Assembly: GCA_001692895.1 (NCBI GenBank)
Contig: KV748197.1
Span: forward strand, 1,493,813 to 1,557,812
DNA: 64,000 bases
Source: Cenococcum geophilum 1.58
Lineage: Eukaryota > Ascomycota > Dothideomycetes > Gloniales > Gloniaceae
Direction: 5' to 3'
A program made the translations under genes and the position numbers. Position 1 is the first letter of the stretch. The number at the start of each line of letters is the position of its first letter. The notes under the pieces were generated by a model that worked only from the letters and a program-made list of their open reading frames with translations, had not been told where the DNA came from and did no database searches. Shown piece by piece: positions 1 through 13,918 of the stretch.

Positions 1-591
1 CCCTCTATAAGTATTTAGTTAAGCTTAGTACTATAAAAGAAAAGCACCTTATAATTAATATTATAGCACTTTAGTAATCCTATAAGCGTTAAAAACTCTT
101 TAAAATTTAATAGATTAATAACTAAGATAACCTAGTAAATATAATAATAAAGGTAAACCTAAACAAGGTACTAGAGACGTTTATTAATATAAATACTCTA
201 CGTATATAAGTTAAAGGTTAGGTTAAAAGGGAGTCCCTAGAAATTTTATAGTTACGTAAGGTCTTAAAATATCCAGGAACTTTAACCGGCGGTTAAAGTT
301 ATCTAATTAGTTAGATTCTGCAGACCCTAACTTAAACTAGCCAATTAGGATTTTCTATCCCCGGGATAGAAAATCGCGATTAACTCGCTTACCGCTAGTG
401 CCTTAGCGGCCCTACTAATAAGATACCTACCCATAACTTATAAGTAAGAAAGCACCACGTACTAAGAGGCAAATTTTGGGATAGTAAGACTTATATTATA
501 ATGGCAATAGTAAGTAAGGAGGATTAATTTTTGTTCCGTTAGTTAAGCGGTATATATATATAGATAGCAACTATAAAAGAAGAGTTGCCAG
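1..591 (+). mobile_element. Ty1/copia 3' end: RNase H tail and 3' untranslated region
   Basis: Bases 1-230 translate, with RIP-type stops, into the C-terminal RNase H region of a copia polyprotein. Bases 230-591 are its 3' non-coding stretch, ending in a purine-rich run (about 573-583) just before the LTR. The stretch is closely repeated at 2960-3465 and, inverted, at 11599-12230. The element is cut by the window start, so its 5' part is not visible. Confidence 0.8.
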
Positions 592-806
592 TATTAGGAA
601 TAAAGGCAAATGGTTACTATATAAGGTATATTGCCGTCACGTGTAGCAAGTTGCCATTATGTGCGGCAAGTTGCCATTATATACCGCCGCGGCACTAGCG
701 TGGTGAGGAACCTTAAGTTCCTTACCCCTTTCTTTAATAAGAACAGAACAATTATTATACTATCTACAAACCGTAGCTACGTAATATCCCCCTTATATAA
801 CCAACA
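592..806 (+). repeat. Copia LTR shared by two tandem copia units
   Basis: This 215-bp LTR is the inverse of the 222-bp LTRs at 11377-11598 and 17309-17530. Its 5' TG has become TA, while the CCAACA end is kept. It ends the partial element on its left and directly precedes the internal region on its right. One LTR serving two internals is what unequal LTR-LTR recombination between tandem copies leaves behind. Confidence 0.8.
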
Positions 807-3465
807 CTTATCTATAGAGTTTTAATAATAGATAAAGGTAATAGTAATTAAGGTTAAGGAAGTTTCTATTAAGGTATATAATAGCGTTAAAAAAGTAGAG
901 TAATATTACGCGCTATTACGCCGCGTATATAAGATTATCTCTTTAGAACTAGAGAATACTAGTAAAGAACTTACCTTATAAATAGCTATTAAAGCTATTA
1001 ATAATTCCGCTAGCCTAAATAGACTTATACTTATATTACTAGTCTTTAACGCCTACCCATAAATAACTAATAATTCTTTACTATCTCCCTCTATTATATA
1101 ATAAGCTAAGGCTATTTATAAGGCAATAAAGGAGGTATAATGTCTCTACGCTATATGCTAGGTTAACAATATACTAGGAATAAGAAATGGCCTAAATACC
1201 TTAACTACATTTAATCTACTACTCCAGTCTAAGGTACGCGTATAGCGTAAAAAGGGAGGATGGTTAGGTCTATATTAACTTATTATAATTAATAGTTAAA
1301 CTTATACTATTTAGATGCCTTATAGACCCACTTAATTCTATTTAACCATTATTAAGCCTTACTATAAAGGTAATAGTTCTAAGCCTTTATAGGATACCCT
1401 AAAGAAGAACTATAATTAATATGCTTTAGAAGGCGACTATAATTCTAATATAATTATAGTAGAGGTTCCGCAACTATAACGCGGTAAAGGTTACCTAAAG
1501 GAATTATAAAATCGCTAATATCTTATTAATTTTAAAGAGTAATTTGTTGCCGCCATTAAGAATAGAGTTAAATTATTAATGGCCTTTATAACAGCTAAGG
1601 AGAAGGCTAGTTTTAAGCTCGCAAAACAGCTTTAAAAAGAAGGTCGTATTATAACTTCTAAAGCTCCTTTTTAAGCATCTAATAAGTAGGAGATCGACGG
1701 TCTTATTACAAGAGAAGTCTTTAAATTTAAAAAGTATAACCCTACTAAGTTTAATAAAGTTTATATCTTTAAGTTAAGAATAGTTAATAAGATTAAAGGT
1801 AAAGCTATTAACGCCCTATTTAAGAAATTAAGGCTTATTATTTAAGGTTATAATAATAATAGTAAGGAGGTAATTCTTATATAATCTCTTATAATTTAAC
1901 AAGCTAGTTAGCGATTTATTATTACGCTAGCTTCCTCCCTAATAAAGAATAGAATGGCGGTTTATTTATAAGATATTACTTAAGCCTATACCTAATTAGA
2001 GACGCACCTTTAGCGCTTAATATTAGTATACCTTCNNNAGTAAATTNNCTACNAGTATCCTAAANATANAATTATAGTTATGCTTAAGCCATTATATAGA
2101 ATTATAGAGGTAGGAACTTACTAGTAGGCTACCTATAATAAGTACTATAAAGAAAAGCTTTTAATAACTACTTCTATATTTAATCCCTACTTCCTTATTA
2201 TAACTATAGGAACTCTATTTAGAATTATTAGTATATAAACTAATAATATAATTATTTTAGGAGACGACTAATTTTTAGCTCTTAAAGAAGATAAGTTAAT
2301 AAAGGTAAATCTTATAGTAAAGCTAAAGGAAAAGCTTAATTTAATAACACTATTACTCTTTAATAGATACACCCTCTCCCTAAATAAGGATTCTATTACT
2401 TTACGCTAGAAGGGTTAAGGTAAAAAGATTAACGTTATTAACGCTAATTTTCTAAAGTAAGGATATATGGAGTAATGCGCTTATAGAGCTTATATTACTT
2501 TTATCTATTAACCTAAGGCTTTATTTAATCTCTCTATTGCTATTTAACACTAGGAACTAACTAAGGACGACATTCTTGCCCTAAATAAATATCTTTTTTA
2601 GTAAATAAACCATCTTAATTGGGGACTACTCTACGTACCTATTAATCTTCCTACTACTAAGCTCTTTATATTTGTTAATAGATCGTTTATAAATAATAAA
2701 GATTTTAGCTCCTAGCTAGGATATAAGATTATTATCGCGAACGAATCTACTAAAGAGAATAACTTTATAATCTACGGTAATTTTATCTACTAGAGCTTAA
2801 CTAAGAGTAAGCGCGTTACTTAAAGCGTTCTAGTGTTAAAGATATATAAAATGGTTAGCGGAGTTAATATAGTAATTGCAATTGGAACTACTTTAAAGAT
2901 ACTTATAGATTAACTTAAACTTCCTGTTATCCCTATAATTATATACACTAACTTATATTCCCTCTATAAGTATTTAGTTAAGCTTAGTACTATAAAGAAG
3001 AAGCGCCTTATAATTAATATTATAGTACTTTAGCAATCCTATAAGCGTTGCGAACTCTTTAAGATTTAATGGATTAATAGCTAAAATAACTTAGTAGATA
3101 TAATAACGAAGGCGAACCTAAATAAGGCACTAGAGACGTTTATTAATATAAATACTCTATATATATAAGTTAAAGATTAGGTTAAAAGGGAGTAAGAGTA
3201 TAATATTCTATAGACCCTAACTTAAACTAGCTAATTAGGATTTTCTATCCCCGGGATAAAAAATTGCTATTAGCTTGCTTACTACTAGCGCCTTAGCGGC
3301 CCTCCTAATAAGATATCTACCTGCGACTCCACGTGCTAAGAGGCAATTTTTAGGATAGCGAGACTTATATTATAGTGGTAATAGTAAGTAAGGAGGATTA
3401 ATATTTGTTACGCTAGTCGAGCGGTATATATATATAGATAGTAACCGCAAAAGAAGAGTTGCTAG
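807..3465 (+). mobile_element. Internally deleted Ty1/copia: reverse transcriptase to RNase H
   Basis: With many TAA/TAG interruptions, the plus strand reads as the 3' half of a copia pol: reverse transcriptase over about 1980-2500, then RNase H over about 2500-3190. It aligns, inverted, with the complete copy at 11377-17530. Its left edge (807) joins the LTR to a point equivalent to about 14395 of that copy, so gag and integrase (about 2.9 kb) are missing. Runs of N at 2036-2068 fall where the full copy reads normally. This is a non-functional deletion derivative. Confidence 0.78.
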
Positions 3466-3645
3466 TATTAGGAATATAAGTAAGTTGCTGTCACGCGAGG
3501 CAAGTTGCCGTCACGTGTCGCTGCGGCACTAGTGTGGCGAGGAACCCTAAGCTCCTCGCCCTTCCTTAAGTAAGAGAAAAAAAGAATAACAATTATTATA
3601 CTACCTATAACTTATAGATATGTGATATTACCTTGTGTTACTAAT
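3466..3645 (+). repeat. 3' LTR of the deleted copia
   Basis: About 180 bp, starting TATTAGGAA (RIP form of TGTTGGGAA) and ending near CTAATA. It lacks roughly 40 bp of the short direct repeats found near the start of the 222-bp LTR at 17309-17530. No clear target duplication was found on its right. Confidence 0.7.
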
Positions 3646-4176
3646 AATAATAATTAAGATAATATTAATTTAGATAATAATAGAGTCTACTAAATTAACT
3701 AATAGCTTAAGGGGAGTATATAGATAGAAGCTGCTAAACTAGAGGATCTTCCTATTAGTGTAACAAAGCCTTATAGGAATTACTACGGTGGACTTGTTAA
3801 TGGGCTAGGTATATAGGTATAGAATAGTTAATAACGTAAATATAATCGGTGGAGTAGATTACCTAATAAATTAACTTTAATTATATTCTAAGATTTACTA
3901 TAAAAGAGAAAACTATCTAGGTAGGGACTATAGTCGTTTAAGTATTTAATACTATACTTAAGAAATATACTATGTTAGTATATTAGTATATTAGTACGTT
4001 ACTTATATTTCTATATTCCTATATTTCCACATTTTAAACTTATAACGTAACTGGCTGTATAACTTAGCTACCCCTTATTTTATAGCTTAATTGGTTCTAG
4101 TACCTCCTATATTATCTTAACTAACCTATTTATATCTCTTCCTAGTAGTGCTACTACTGCTAATATAAAGTCCGCA
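3646..4176 (-). repeat. AT-rich stretch, likely terminal repeat of gypsy C
   Basis: No gene is visible. About 45 bp at 4125-4172, read on the minus strand, match 24757-24800 nearly perfectly, including a shared run of 26 bases. It lies just beyond the 3' side of gypsy C, so it is probably that element's LTR with decayed flank. The exact ends were not defined. Confidence 0.4.
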
Positions 4177-7100
4177 ATACTATCTCCCTCCTCTTTATTT
4201 TTATCCTTAAAGATATCCTATATCTCTAAGTTATTTATTAAAAGTATAGCATTCCTATTTTTAATTTAACAACTTTTATTATTTCTAATACCCTTTATTA
4301 GATCTTTTATATCTAATCGTTATAACTAGCTAGTAACTATTATACTATTACTTAGTAAAGTTATACCATCCCATTCTTATTATAAGGAGAAAAGGTTAAT
4401 ATATATTATAATCGCGGCTTTATTTAGTTACTAACCTTCTTCTTATACTAAAGATATATAAGTAAATATTTAATTATCCTATAATATTTAATTTACCTTT
4501 AACGCTAAGTATATATATCTTGCTATTTTTTATAGGCGTTTAATGCCTTATCTAATTTTTTATAGGGTCTTAGATTTAATCCGCTGCTAAGAAGTTAAAA
4601 GACTAACTCTCTACTACTTATAGTAATCTTTAATTATTATATAATAAGTAAAAGCGTACCTAGGCCAAGTTTTAATATATGTATAATAAAGAGTTATAAA
4701 TACTAGATGCTTAACTAGCTACTTATACTTAATTAACCTATCTTAAAAAGGGTTATAAAAAGGTACGCTTTAAAGAGTTACGTTTTACTAAGTAAGGTTT
4801 TTATAAGCTTAAGGCTAAGGAGGCTAAAAAGAATTCTAATTAAGAAGAGGCGGAAATAGTTTATACGCTAGTAGTAGATCCTTTAAATAATCTGGCTTAT
4901 CTATTACCCTTAACTAATCCCTTTAGTTTTAGCTCCTTCTTAATATTACCTAACCTATTCTCTTTTAATACTTTTATTCCTTTTCTATAGCGTTTTTTTA
5001 GATTCTATAGTAATTCTTAGATAGTTTTATTATAGCCTACTCACTTAACTTTATGCTATATTTTTATTATTAACATTCTTATAACTGATAATCTTTAAAA
5101 TATACTATTTATCTTTCCTTAATTCTCTATACGTATCTATTTTATAAACTAGTAGCTTTATATCTCTATACGCTAGCTCTAGTATCGCAATATACTATAT
5201 AGAGTAGATTTTTATCTTTACTAGTAAGTTAAGTCTATATATAACTTCTAAAATCTTAGCTACGATTTTAAATAGTCTTAATTTAATATAACCTTTATTA
5301 ATACTTTATATCTAATAAATACTTCTTTAATATAGATTTTACCAATATCTTTTACTAAGATTTCTTCTATATATACTATAAAGTAGCCCTATTTAGTTAC
5401 CTTATCTACTATTACTAGGATTACGTTATAATCTTATTCAGTAATAGGGTCTCTTAACCTTAGCAACTTTATAATAAAGTTCTATAATATAACCTCCTAT
5501 AGTCTCTCTAGTACTTTAATAGGCTATAGCTTTCTATATAGCTTATACCTTATTAGCTTATTTTTTTATTTAGTAATCTAGATATTTTAAAACTTTTCTT
5601 ACTAAGCCCTAGATTCTATAAATAATATACTCCTTTTAGAGTCTTAATACTAAGCCTATAGCTCTATTATATCCTTATATTATTTCTCTATAGAAATCTT
5701 TAATAAACTTCTCTATAATTCCTCTTAAAATATATATATTTATTCTCTACTTATATTAGTCTATTTTTAAATCCTTTTAGTCCAATTACTCTTTAGTAAC
5801 TTATACTCCTAAGTTACTATAAGTTTTATATAATTATATAGTTATATATATTATCTAAAGTATAAAGACTACCAATTGACCTATAGCGCGGAATTTTTGG
5901 TACTAAAGTACAAGCCGGTGTTTCTTATCATAAAAGTACCATTTGTAACTTTTGCATAATCGAACTTTCGGCCATTTGCTTACTTATTCGCANAACCTGC
6001 ACCCGCCGCTCGCATACACATCAAAAGGTTAATCTCTATACTTTAAAGTAATATATAGTTATATATATTATCTAAAGTATAAAGACTACCAATTGACCTA
6101 TAGCGCGGAATTTTTGGTACTAAAGTACAAGCCGGTGTTTCTTATNATAAAAGTACCATTTGTAACTTTTGCATAATCGAACTTTCGGCCATTTGCTTAC
6201 TTATTCGNANAACCTGCACCCGCCGCTCGCATACACATCAAAAGGTTAATCTCTATACTTTAAAGTAATATATAGTTATATATATTATCTAAAGTATAAA
6301 GACTACCAATTGACCTATAGCGCGGAATTTTTGGTACTAAAGTACAAGCCGGTGTTTCTTATNATAAAAGTACCATTTGTAACTTTTGCATAATCGAACT
6401 TTCGGCCATTTGCTTACTTATTCGNANAACCTGCACCCGCCGCTCGCATACACATCAAAAGGTTAATCTCTATACTTTAAAGTAATATATAGTTATATAT
6501 ATTATCTAAAGTATAAAGACTACCAATTGACCTATAGCGCGGAATTTTTGGTACTAAAGTACAAGCCGGTGTTTCTTATNATAAAAGTACCATTTGTAAC
6601 TTTTGCATAATCGAACTTTCGGCCATTTGCTTACTTATTCGNANAACCTGCACCCGCCGCTCGCATACACATCAAAAGGTTAATCTCTATACTTTAAAGT
6701 AATATATAGTTATATATATTATCTAAAGTATAAAGACTACCAATTGACCTATAGCGCGGAATTTTTGGTACTAAAGTACAAGCCGGTGTTTCTTATNATA
6801 AAAGTACCATTTGTAACTTTTGCATAATCGAACTTTCGGCCATTTGCTTACTTATTCGCATAACCTGCACCCGCCGCTCGTATATACATCAAAAGGTTAA
6901 TCTCTATACTTTAAAGTAATATATCTAATTAATTAATCTTAATTTTTCATAATATTGCTCTTAATAGTTTCTTATTATTCTATAGTTCAGCTTTTCTACT
7001 TAGTGTATTAGCTTATTTTTTTTAATGCCTTTTATATACTAAATTTTATAATAGTATTTTATAAGCACTTCCGCCTATTTAACTTATTTATAATTAAGCT

Positions 7101-9300
7101 CTTTTATTATTAGGAACCCTATTAGGTTTTTATAATCTGTTTTAACTATATATAGTTTATCTATATTATGTAGAATACTTTCTTTTTTAAGTACTATAAC
7201 TATGCCTAATAACTCCTTATTATAAATATTATAGTTTAGTTTTAGTAGTGTTATCTTTTAACTATAATATGCCATAAGGTGCTATATATTTCCGTACTTT
7301 TATAGCAAATATACTCTTAGTGTAAAGTCTAATATATCTATTTTAACAATCGCCTTTAGTCCTAATTAGTAGATTTTAAGGATTGGTTTTTAGGTAAATA
7401 ATTCGTTAAGTATTTTTAAATAGCTTCTTCTACTCATCTCCCTATATATATAGTTCCTCTTTCTTTATTAACCTTATAAATAGCTTAATACTTACTAATT
7501 ATTATACTATAAACCTTTTATAGTAGTTATAAAACCCTAAAAACAACCTTAACTATATTATATTCTTTAGTTCTTACTAACTTACCATAGCTTTAATTTT
7601 CTTTGGGTCTATACTAATATAACCTAGTTTAATAATAAATTTAATAAAATTAGTTTTCCTAATAAAGAACTTATATTTCTTAATTACTACTAGTATTTAT
7701 TTATTCTATAATCTCTATAAGACCCATATAATGTATTCTTTATACTTTTTCTTAGTTATTAAGTAGATAATAATGTTGTTAAAATATGCTATAATAAACT
7801 TATTAAGGTGTTTTTCTAATATATTGTTAATTTGCTTCTAGAATATTACTAATATATTTATAAATCTAAATTATATAACTAATAGTTTATATAGTTCTTC
7901 CTTTAACCTAAAGGCTGCTTTTATATATTGCCCTCTCTAATCCTAATCTAATAGTACGCCTATTTTAGATCTATCTTTGTAAAGATTTACGTATTACCTA
8001 TCCAATCTTAGATTTTACTAATTAAGGGTAAAGGATACCTATCTTTCCTAGCAATACTATTTAACTATTTATAGTTAATATATAGCTTAAGCTTTCTAAT
8101 TTTCTTTAGTACGAATAGTACTATATAACCTACTAATAACTACGATAGTCCAATATATCCTTTTTATAGATTTTCTTAAATAAACTCTTTAAGTGCTTTA
8201 AACTCTTTTTTAGTTGGCTTATAGATTAAAAAGAACTTTAGATTTATTTCTAGTTCTAACTCTATCTTATAGTCCTATGCTATATACTTTAACAGCTTCT
8301 TACTTTTTAGACTTTATAGCTTCTTATTATATTTATAGTATCTCTCTAATATATAACTTAAGCCTTGCTTAATCTCTTTAGATATTACTTTAACTTAGTA
8401 CTATATTAACTTGGTCTATTATTTCTTCTTATATTATTAAATATTCTTAATATTAACCTAACCTATAGCCTAGTTAATATTTAGATTATATTTTTTATAA
8501 CTAAGGCATACCTAATACTGCCTTATCGTACCCTAATAGTAAGATATTAAAAGACATTATAATTAGTCTTCCTTTAATAGTTATCTAAATAGGTCCTATT
8601 TTAAGATTAATAATACTTTCTTTATAGGATATTAAATCTCCAAAAATTATAACTAATAGATAAGGGTGCTCTTTCTATCTATAAGGTAGTCCTATCTATT
8701 TAATTACTATTAGTAAGATAGAGTTCCTTATCGTCCTACTATCTATTAATACTTTAAACTGCTAATCTTACTAATTAACTTATATATTTAGGTGTTATCT
8801 TTAATTCCTTTAAGGGTTTAAGGCTGTACTATTAGCTCCCTCTAGTTCTATAGGTCTTGCCTTTTCCTAACTATTAGCTACTAAATTCTATTATACTTAG
8901 CTTACTCTTTAGCTAATACCTAGTTCGTTTTTTTCCCTTAATATACTATAGATATATATTCTCTAAAAACCCCCACTACTATTATCTATTTAAGTATTCT
9001 TCTATAAGAAATCTTTCTAATTAAAGTATTAAGTAATCTCCTAATTAAACTTCTACTAGATTCTAGCCTTTATATACTTAGTATTTCTATACTATTGCTT
9101 ATCTAGCGCCTAATATATCCTTATAGGGTATTTCTTATTCTTTACCTTTAGTGCGTAGTGTATACTATATTGGTTATCTATATATACAATCTATACTAAC
9201 GTATAATACGCTAGGTGCATTAGGTTAACTCTTAGTTTATCTTTATTTTTAAGTTTAAACCTTTATCTAATTAATTTATACGTTAGTTTTGTATTTACTA
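4177..9300 (-). mobile_element. Ty3/gypsy element C, heavily RIP-decayed
   Basis: Read on the minus strand with many stops, this gives gypsy pol in the usual order: gag-like and protease regions (about 9.3-8.5 kb), reverse transcriptase (about 8.35-7.7 kb, with the segment leading into the catalytic region recognisable), RNase H ending near 6950, then the integrase zinc-binding and catalytic regions (about 5.83-5.0 kb). The 217-bp array at 5836-6920 separates RNase H from integrase. At its 5' side it abuts the plus-strand gypsy A with no LTR visible. Bases 4640-5050 did not translate recognisably. Nothing here can be expressed as a protein. Confidence 0.75.
5836..6920. repeat. Five tandem 217-bp units with MITE-like ends
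   Basis: The motif CCAATTGACC recurs at 5872, 6089, 6306, 6523 and 6740, exactly 217 bp apart. Units are almost identical. Each begins TAAAGTATAAAGA and ends with its near inverse (TAAAGTATAGAGA read from the other strand), so a single unit resembles a small terminal-inverted-repeat element. The units carry CpG and CpA and look little touched by RIP, unlike the gypsy around them. N symbols sit at the same offsets in successive units (5993, 6146, 6209 and so on), which points to a collapsed or gap-filled assembly here. Confidence 0.9.
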
Positions 9301-10737
9301 GTACTAAGATTTACCCTTTAAAAGGGACCCCTAAGCCTATTTAGGTAGTTTCCAATTATAAGGCCTTAAAATATTTTATAATAAAAAAGCCCTTATAGTA
9401 TAGCAGGCGTACTAAGTAAATATTTTATTTTAGTTTAACTTCCAAATTATATATAGGATAGGCGCTACTAACTATATAGATGCACTTATAAAATATAAAT
9501 AGGACCTAAATAAATAGGTAGCCGTAAAAATCTTATTATAGAGCTAGACGCTACTATAACTAGAGTACCTTAACCCTTAAATATAGGTAGAACTAAGTAT
9601 AAAATCTTTAAAAGCTAAGATATGCCCTATTAATTCTATAGAACTTAGCCTTATTAATAAACTACTATAGGTAAACCGTACGGCCCCTTCTTTATAGAAG
9701 TACCGCAAAAAGGCAAAGGATACTCTTAACCTATAGTCTCTTAAAAATAAACTGCTTAAGTATTAGGCACGGCTAGTAGTAGTAAAGGAATAGAATTTAC
9801 GGACTTAGCTTATTACCAAAGTATATACCTAGGCCTCTACGGCCTATCTTAAAAAAAATAAGACCTATAAGATTATTGGTAACTATTATTATTAGCCCAA
9901 AATAGTTATAAATATTAACTATTATATACGGAACTATAACGGTTACTATAGGTCTATAATTCTATAAGATAAAACCCTAGGATAATTAAAACCCCTCTTA
10001 ATATCTAACCGCCTCTAATAATATATCCCTATAGACTTTTATAAGCTACTTATAAACCATAACGGATATAATATAGTTATAATCCTAGTTAACCGCTTTA
10101 GGAAACCCCCGTTTTTAATTCTCCATTATAAAAATATTAATACTGTTACGGCACTATAACGGATATAGTTAGGGGGCTCGCTTAAGCCTTGGCATATATA
10201 TATAGACGTGTCCTTTTCCACCTTCTGCTCCTTGTCTTAATATCCTTGTTAATAGATAATCTAATTATATAGGCTTGCATATGTTTTTTATAGCGCTCAT
10301 ACCTTAATTAACTAAGTCCCGTAATAAATCCTAAAGAGGCAGCCTAACTATATATCTACTACGTTTACTAAATTTATAGATTACCAAATACTATTATATC
10401 TAATTGTGGGCTATAGTTTATATTAGCCTTTTAAAACAAGTTTACCTAAATCCTAGGTATTAAGCTAAAGCTTTTTATAGTATACTACCCCTAAATAGAT
10501 AGTTAAATAGAGATTATAAACTAATACCTAGACTAGAGGCTCCGGCCCTTTATTAACTACTTTTAAAATAAATAGGCTAAACTACTACCCTTTATAAACT
10601 ATACCTAAGCGACCTTACTCTATAACTCTACTTAATTTACCCCTATTTGATTAGAGATAGGCTACTTACCCTATACCAGCTTTAACTAAAAAAGACTAAA
10701 AGGATCCTAAACTATACGCGAAAAACTATTTTATAAG
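9300..10737 (+). mobile_element. Ty3/gypsy element A, left part (RNase H to integrase)
   Basis: Plus-strand translation with RIP stops shows the end of RNase H (about 9330-9480), the integrase zinc-binding region (about 9860-9960) and the integrase core (about 9990-10730). The reading is interrupted by the solo LTR at 10144-10326 and then by gypsy B at 10738, and resumes at 31673. The 5' LTR, gag and reverse transcriptase are not in the window. Its left edge lies against oppositely oriented gypsy C. Confidence 0.78.
10144..10326 (+). repeat. Solo LTR of the gypsy A family inside gypsy A integrase
   Basis: A 183-bp TGTTACGGCA...TAATA block whose ends and middle match the 226-bp LTR at 32303-32528. 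It splits the integrase reading frame of A. Flanks AATAC and AATCC are a candidate 5-bp target duplication with one mismatch. Confidence 0.75.
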
Positions 10738-11095
10738 TATTACGGAGTAAGTATAAGCGACGATAATATATAGCAAAGTAGATATTATTAAGCTATGTAT
10801 ATAAACTATATAATAAGATTAAGACGTTATATAAGGAAAGAAGGTAGGAAATAGGAAGAAAGAGTATATATTATAGACTTAGTTGCTTAGTTAACGCGTA
10901 CATAGAGTAGAATAGGATTTAGGTAGTAGTCCTGGCAGAACTTAGTAGAATTTAGTAAAACTTAGTAAAATATAGCAGAATATAGCAGAATATAGCAGAT
11001 TACTATTAGATTGCCGTCTTGTGGTTAGTCTTTAGTTGCTAAGTTAGTAAAAACAGGTGGACGTATATAAGATGTTATAGGGGTATCCCATAATA
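10738..11095 (-). repeat. Left LTR of outer gypsy B
   Basis: A 358-bp LTR, TATTACGGAG...CATAATA (RIP forms of TGTTACGGAG...CGTAACA). It is one of four copies of this LTR in the window (also 18429, 24021 and 31317). Confidence 0.85.
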
Positions 11096-11376
11096 GTACC
11101 CCCCCTTTAAACTTAAGCTTCTACAAGATAGGGCTATAGTAGTTCGAGGTAGAGTTTGTAAAAGTCTTCTATAGCTTATATAAGTCTAATAGAGTTAATC
11201 GGTTCCCATAAGGGCTTAGTAGAGCCTCTCTATTTTATAAGATATATATATTAGCGTTTTTATTTATTATACTTAATATTATTAATTCTTTTAACAAAGT
11301 ATTAATTTTTACAATCCACTTTAACTGGTAAGGGAGGGTCCTATATCTATTTAGATAGGGTGTTTAATATAGGGGC

Positions 11377-11598
11377 TGTTAGACTCACAAGGGGATATTA
11401 CATAGCTACAGTTCGTAGATAGTATAATAATTGTTATTCTTATTAATTATTCTTAAAAAAAGGGGTAAGGAACTTAAGGTTCCTTACTACGCTAGTGCCA
11501 CAGCGGCACGTAACGGCAACTTGCCGTATATAACGGCAACTTGCTATATATAGTGGCAATATGCCTTATATAGTAACCACTTACCTTTATTCCCAACA
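11377..11598 (-). repeat. Copia LTR (3' in element orientation)
   Basis: A 222-bp TGTTAG...CCAACA block, the same length as its partner at 17309-17530. It differs mostly by transitions and contains short direct repeats of the type GGCAACTTGCC. Confidence 0.88.
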
Positions 11599-13918
11599 CT
11601 AACAACTCTTCTTTTATAGTTGCCATTTATATATATATACCGCTTAACTAGCGTAGCAAATATTAATTCTCCTTACTTACTATTACTATTATAATATAAG
11701 TCTCGCTATCCTAAAATTTGCCTCTTAGTATGTGGTGCTTTCTTACTTAGGAGTTGTAGGTAGATATTATGTTTAGAGGGCCGCTAAGGCGCTAGTAGTA
11801 AGCGAGCTAATAGCAATTTTCTATCCTAGGGATAGAAAATCCTAATTAGCTAGATTAAGTTAGGCTCCCCCTCTAAAAAAGTCTTAGTAAGAGAATCTAA
11901 CCAATTAGATAACTTTAACTGCCGGTTAAAGTTCCTAAATATCTTAAAACCTTATATAACTATAAAATTTCTAGGGACTCCCTTTTAACCTAACCTTTAA
12001 CTTATATACGTAAAGTATTTATATTAATAAACGTCTTTAGTGCCTTATTTAGGTTCGCCTTTATTATTATATCTACCGGGTTATCTTAGCTATTAATCTA
12101 TTAAATTTTAAAGAGTTCTTAACGCTTATAGGATTACTAAAGTACTATAATATCAATTATAAGGCGCTTCTCTTTTGTAGTACTAAGCTTAACTAAATAC
12201 TTATAGAGGGAATATAAGTCAGTATATATAATTATAGGGATAATAGAAAGTTCGAGTCGATTTATAATTATCTTTAGGGTAATTCCAATTACAATTACTA
12301 TATTAACTCCGCTAACTATTCTATATATCTCTAACGCTAAAACACTTTAGGTAACGCGTTTGCTCTTAATTAAGCTCTAATAAATAAGATTGCTATAAAT
12401 TATAAAGTTATTCTCTCTAGTAAATTTATTTATAATAATAATCTTATATCCTAATTAGGAGCTAAAATCTTTATTATTTATAAACAATCTATTAATAAAT
12501 ATAAAGAGCTTAATAGTAGGAAAATTAATAGGCACGTAGAGTAGTCCCTAATTAAAATAGTTTATTTGCTAAAAAAGACACTTATTTAGGGCAAGGATAT
12601 TATCCTTAGTTAGTTCCTAGTATTAGGCGGTAATAGGGAGATTAAATAAAGCCTTAGGTTAATAGATAAAAGTAATATAAGCTTTATAAACGCGTTACTC
12701 CATATATCCTTACTTTAGAGAATTAGCGTTAATAACGTTAATCTTTTTACCTTAACCCTTCTAGCATAGAGTAATAGAATCCTTATTTAGGGAGAGGATA
12801 CATCTATTAAAAAGTAATAGTGTTATTAAACTAAGCTTTTCCTTTAGCTTTGCTATAAGATTTACCTTTACTAGCTTATCTTCTTTAAGAGCTAAGAATT
12901 AGTCGTCTCCTAAAATAATTATATTATTAGTTTATATACTAATAATTCTAAATAGAGTTCCTATAGTTATAATAAGGAAGCAGGGATTAAATATAAAAGT
13001 AGTTATTAAAAGCTTCTCTTTATGGTACTTACTATAGGTAGCCCACTAATAAGATCCTACCTCTATAATTCTATATAATAGCTTAAGCATAACTATAATT
13101 GTATCTTTAGGATACTAGTAGCAAATTTACTCCGGAAGGTATACTAATATTAAGCGCTAAAGGTACGTCTCTAATTAGGTATAGGTTTAAGTAATATTTT
13201 ATAAATAAACCGCCATTTTATTCTTTATTAAGGAGGGAGCTAGCGCAATAATAACTTGCTAACTAGCTCGTTAAATTATAGGAGATTATATAAAAATTAC
13301 CTCCTTACTATTATTATTATAACCTTAAATAATAAGCCTTAATTTCTTAAATAGGGTATTAGTAGCTTTGCCTTTAATCTTATTAACTATTCTTAACTTA
13401 AAGATACAAACTTTATTAAACTTAGTAGGGTTATACTTCTTAAATTTAAAAACTCCTCTTATAATAAGACCGTCAATTTCCTACTTATTAGATGCTTAGA
13501 AAGGAGCTCCTAAAGTTATAATACGGCCTTTCTTTTAGAGCTATTTTACAAGCTTAAAGTTAGTCTTCTCTTTAGCTATTATAAAGGCCATTAATAACTT
13601 ATCTCTACTTTTAATAACGGTAATAAATTGCTCTTTAAAATTAATAAGGTGTTAGTAATTTTATAATCCTTTTAGGCGACCTCTACCGCGTTATAGTTGC
13701 GGCATATCTGCTACAATTATATTAGAATTATGGTCTCCTTCTAGAGCACATTAATTATAGTTCTCCTCTAAGGTATCCTCTAGGGCATCCTCTAGGGCAT
13801 CCTTTAGGGTATCCTATAAAGGCTCAGAACTATCATTCCTATAGTAGGGCTTAATAACGGTTAAGCGGAATTAAGTAGGTCTATAGGGCATCTAAAGAGT
13901 ATAAGTTTAACTATTAAT

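Noticed and set aside
631..825. 64-codon ORF at 631-825
   Set aside because: It lies within the copia LTR and is explained by that repeat.
5836..6920. CRISPR-like array
   Set aside because: Units are 217 bp with no short repeat/spacer alternation, and the context is fungal.
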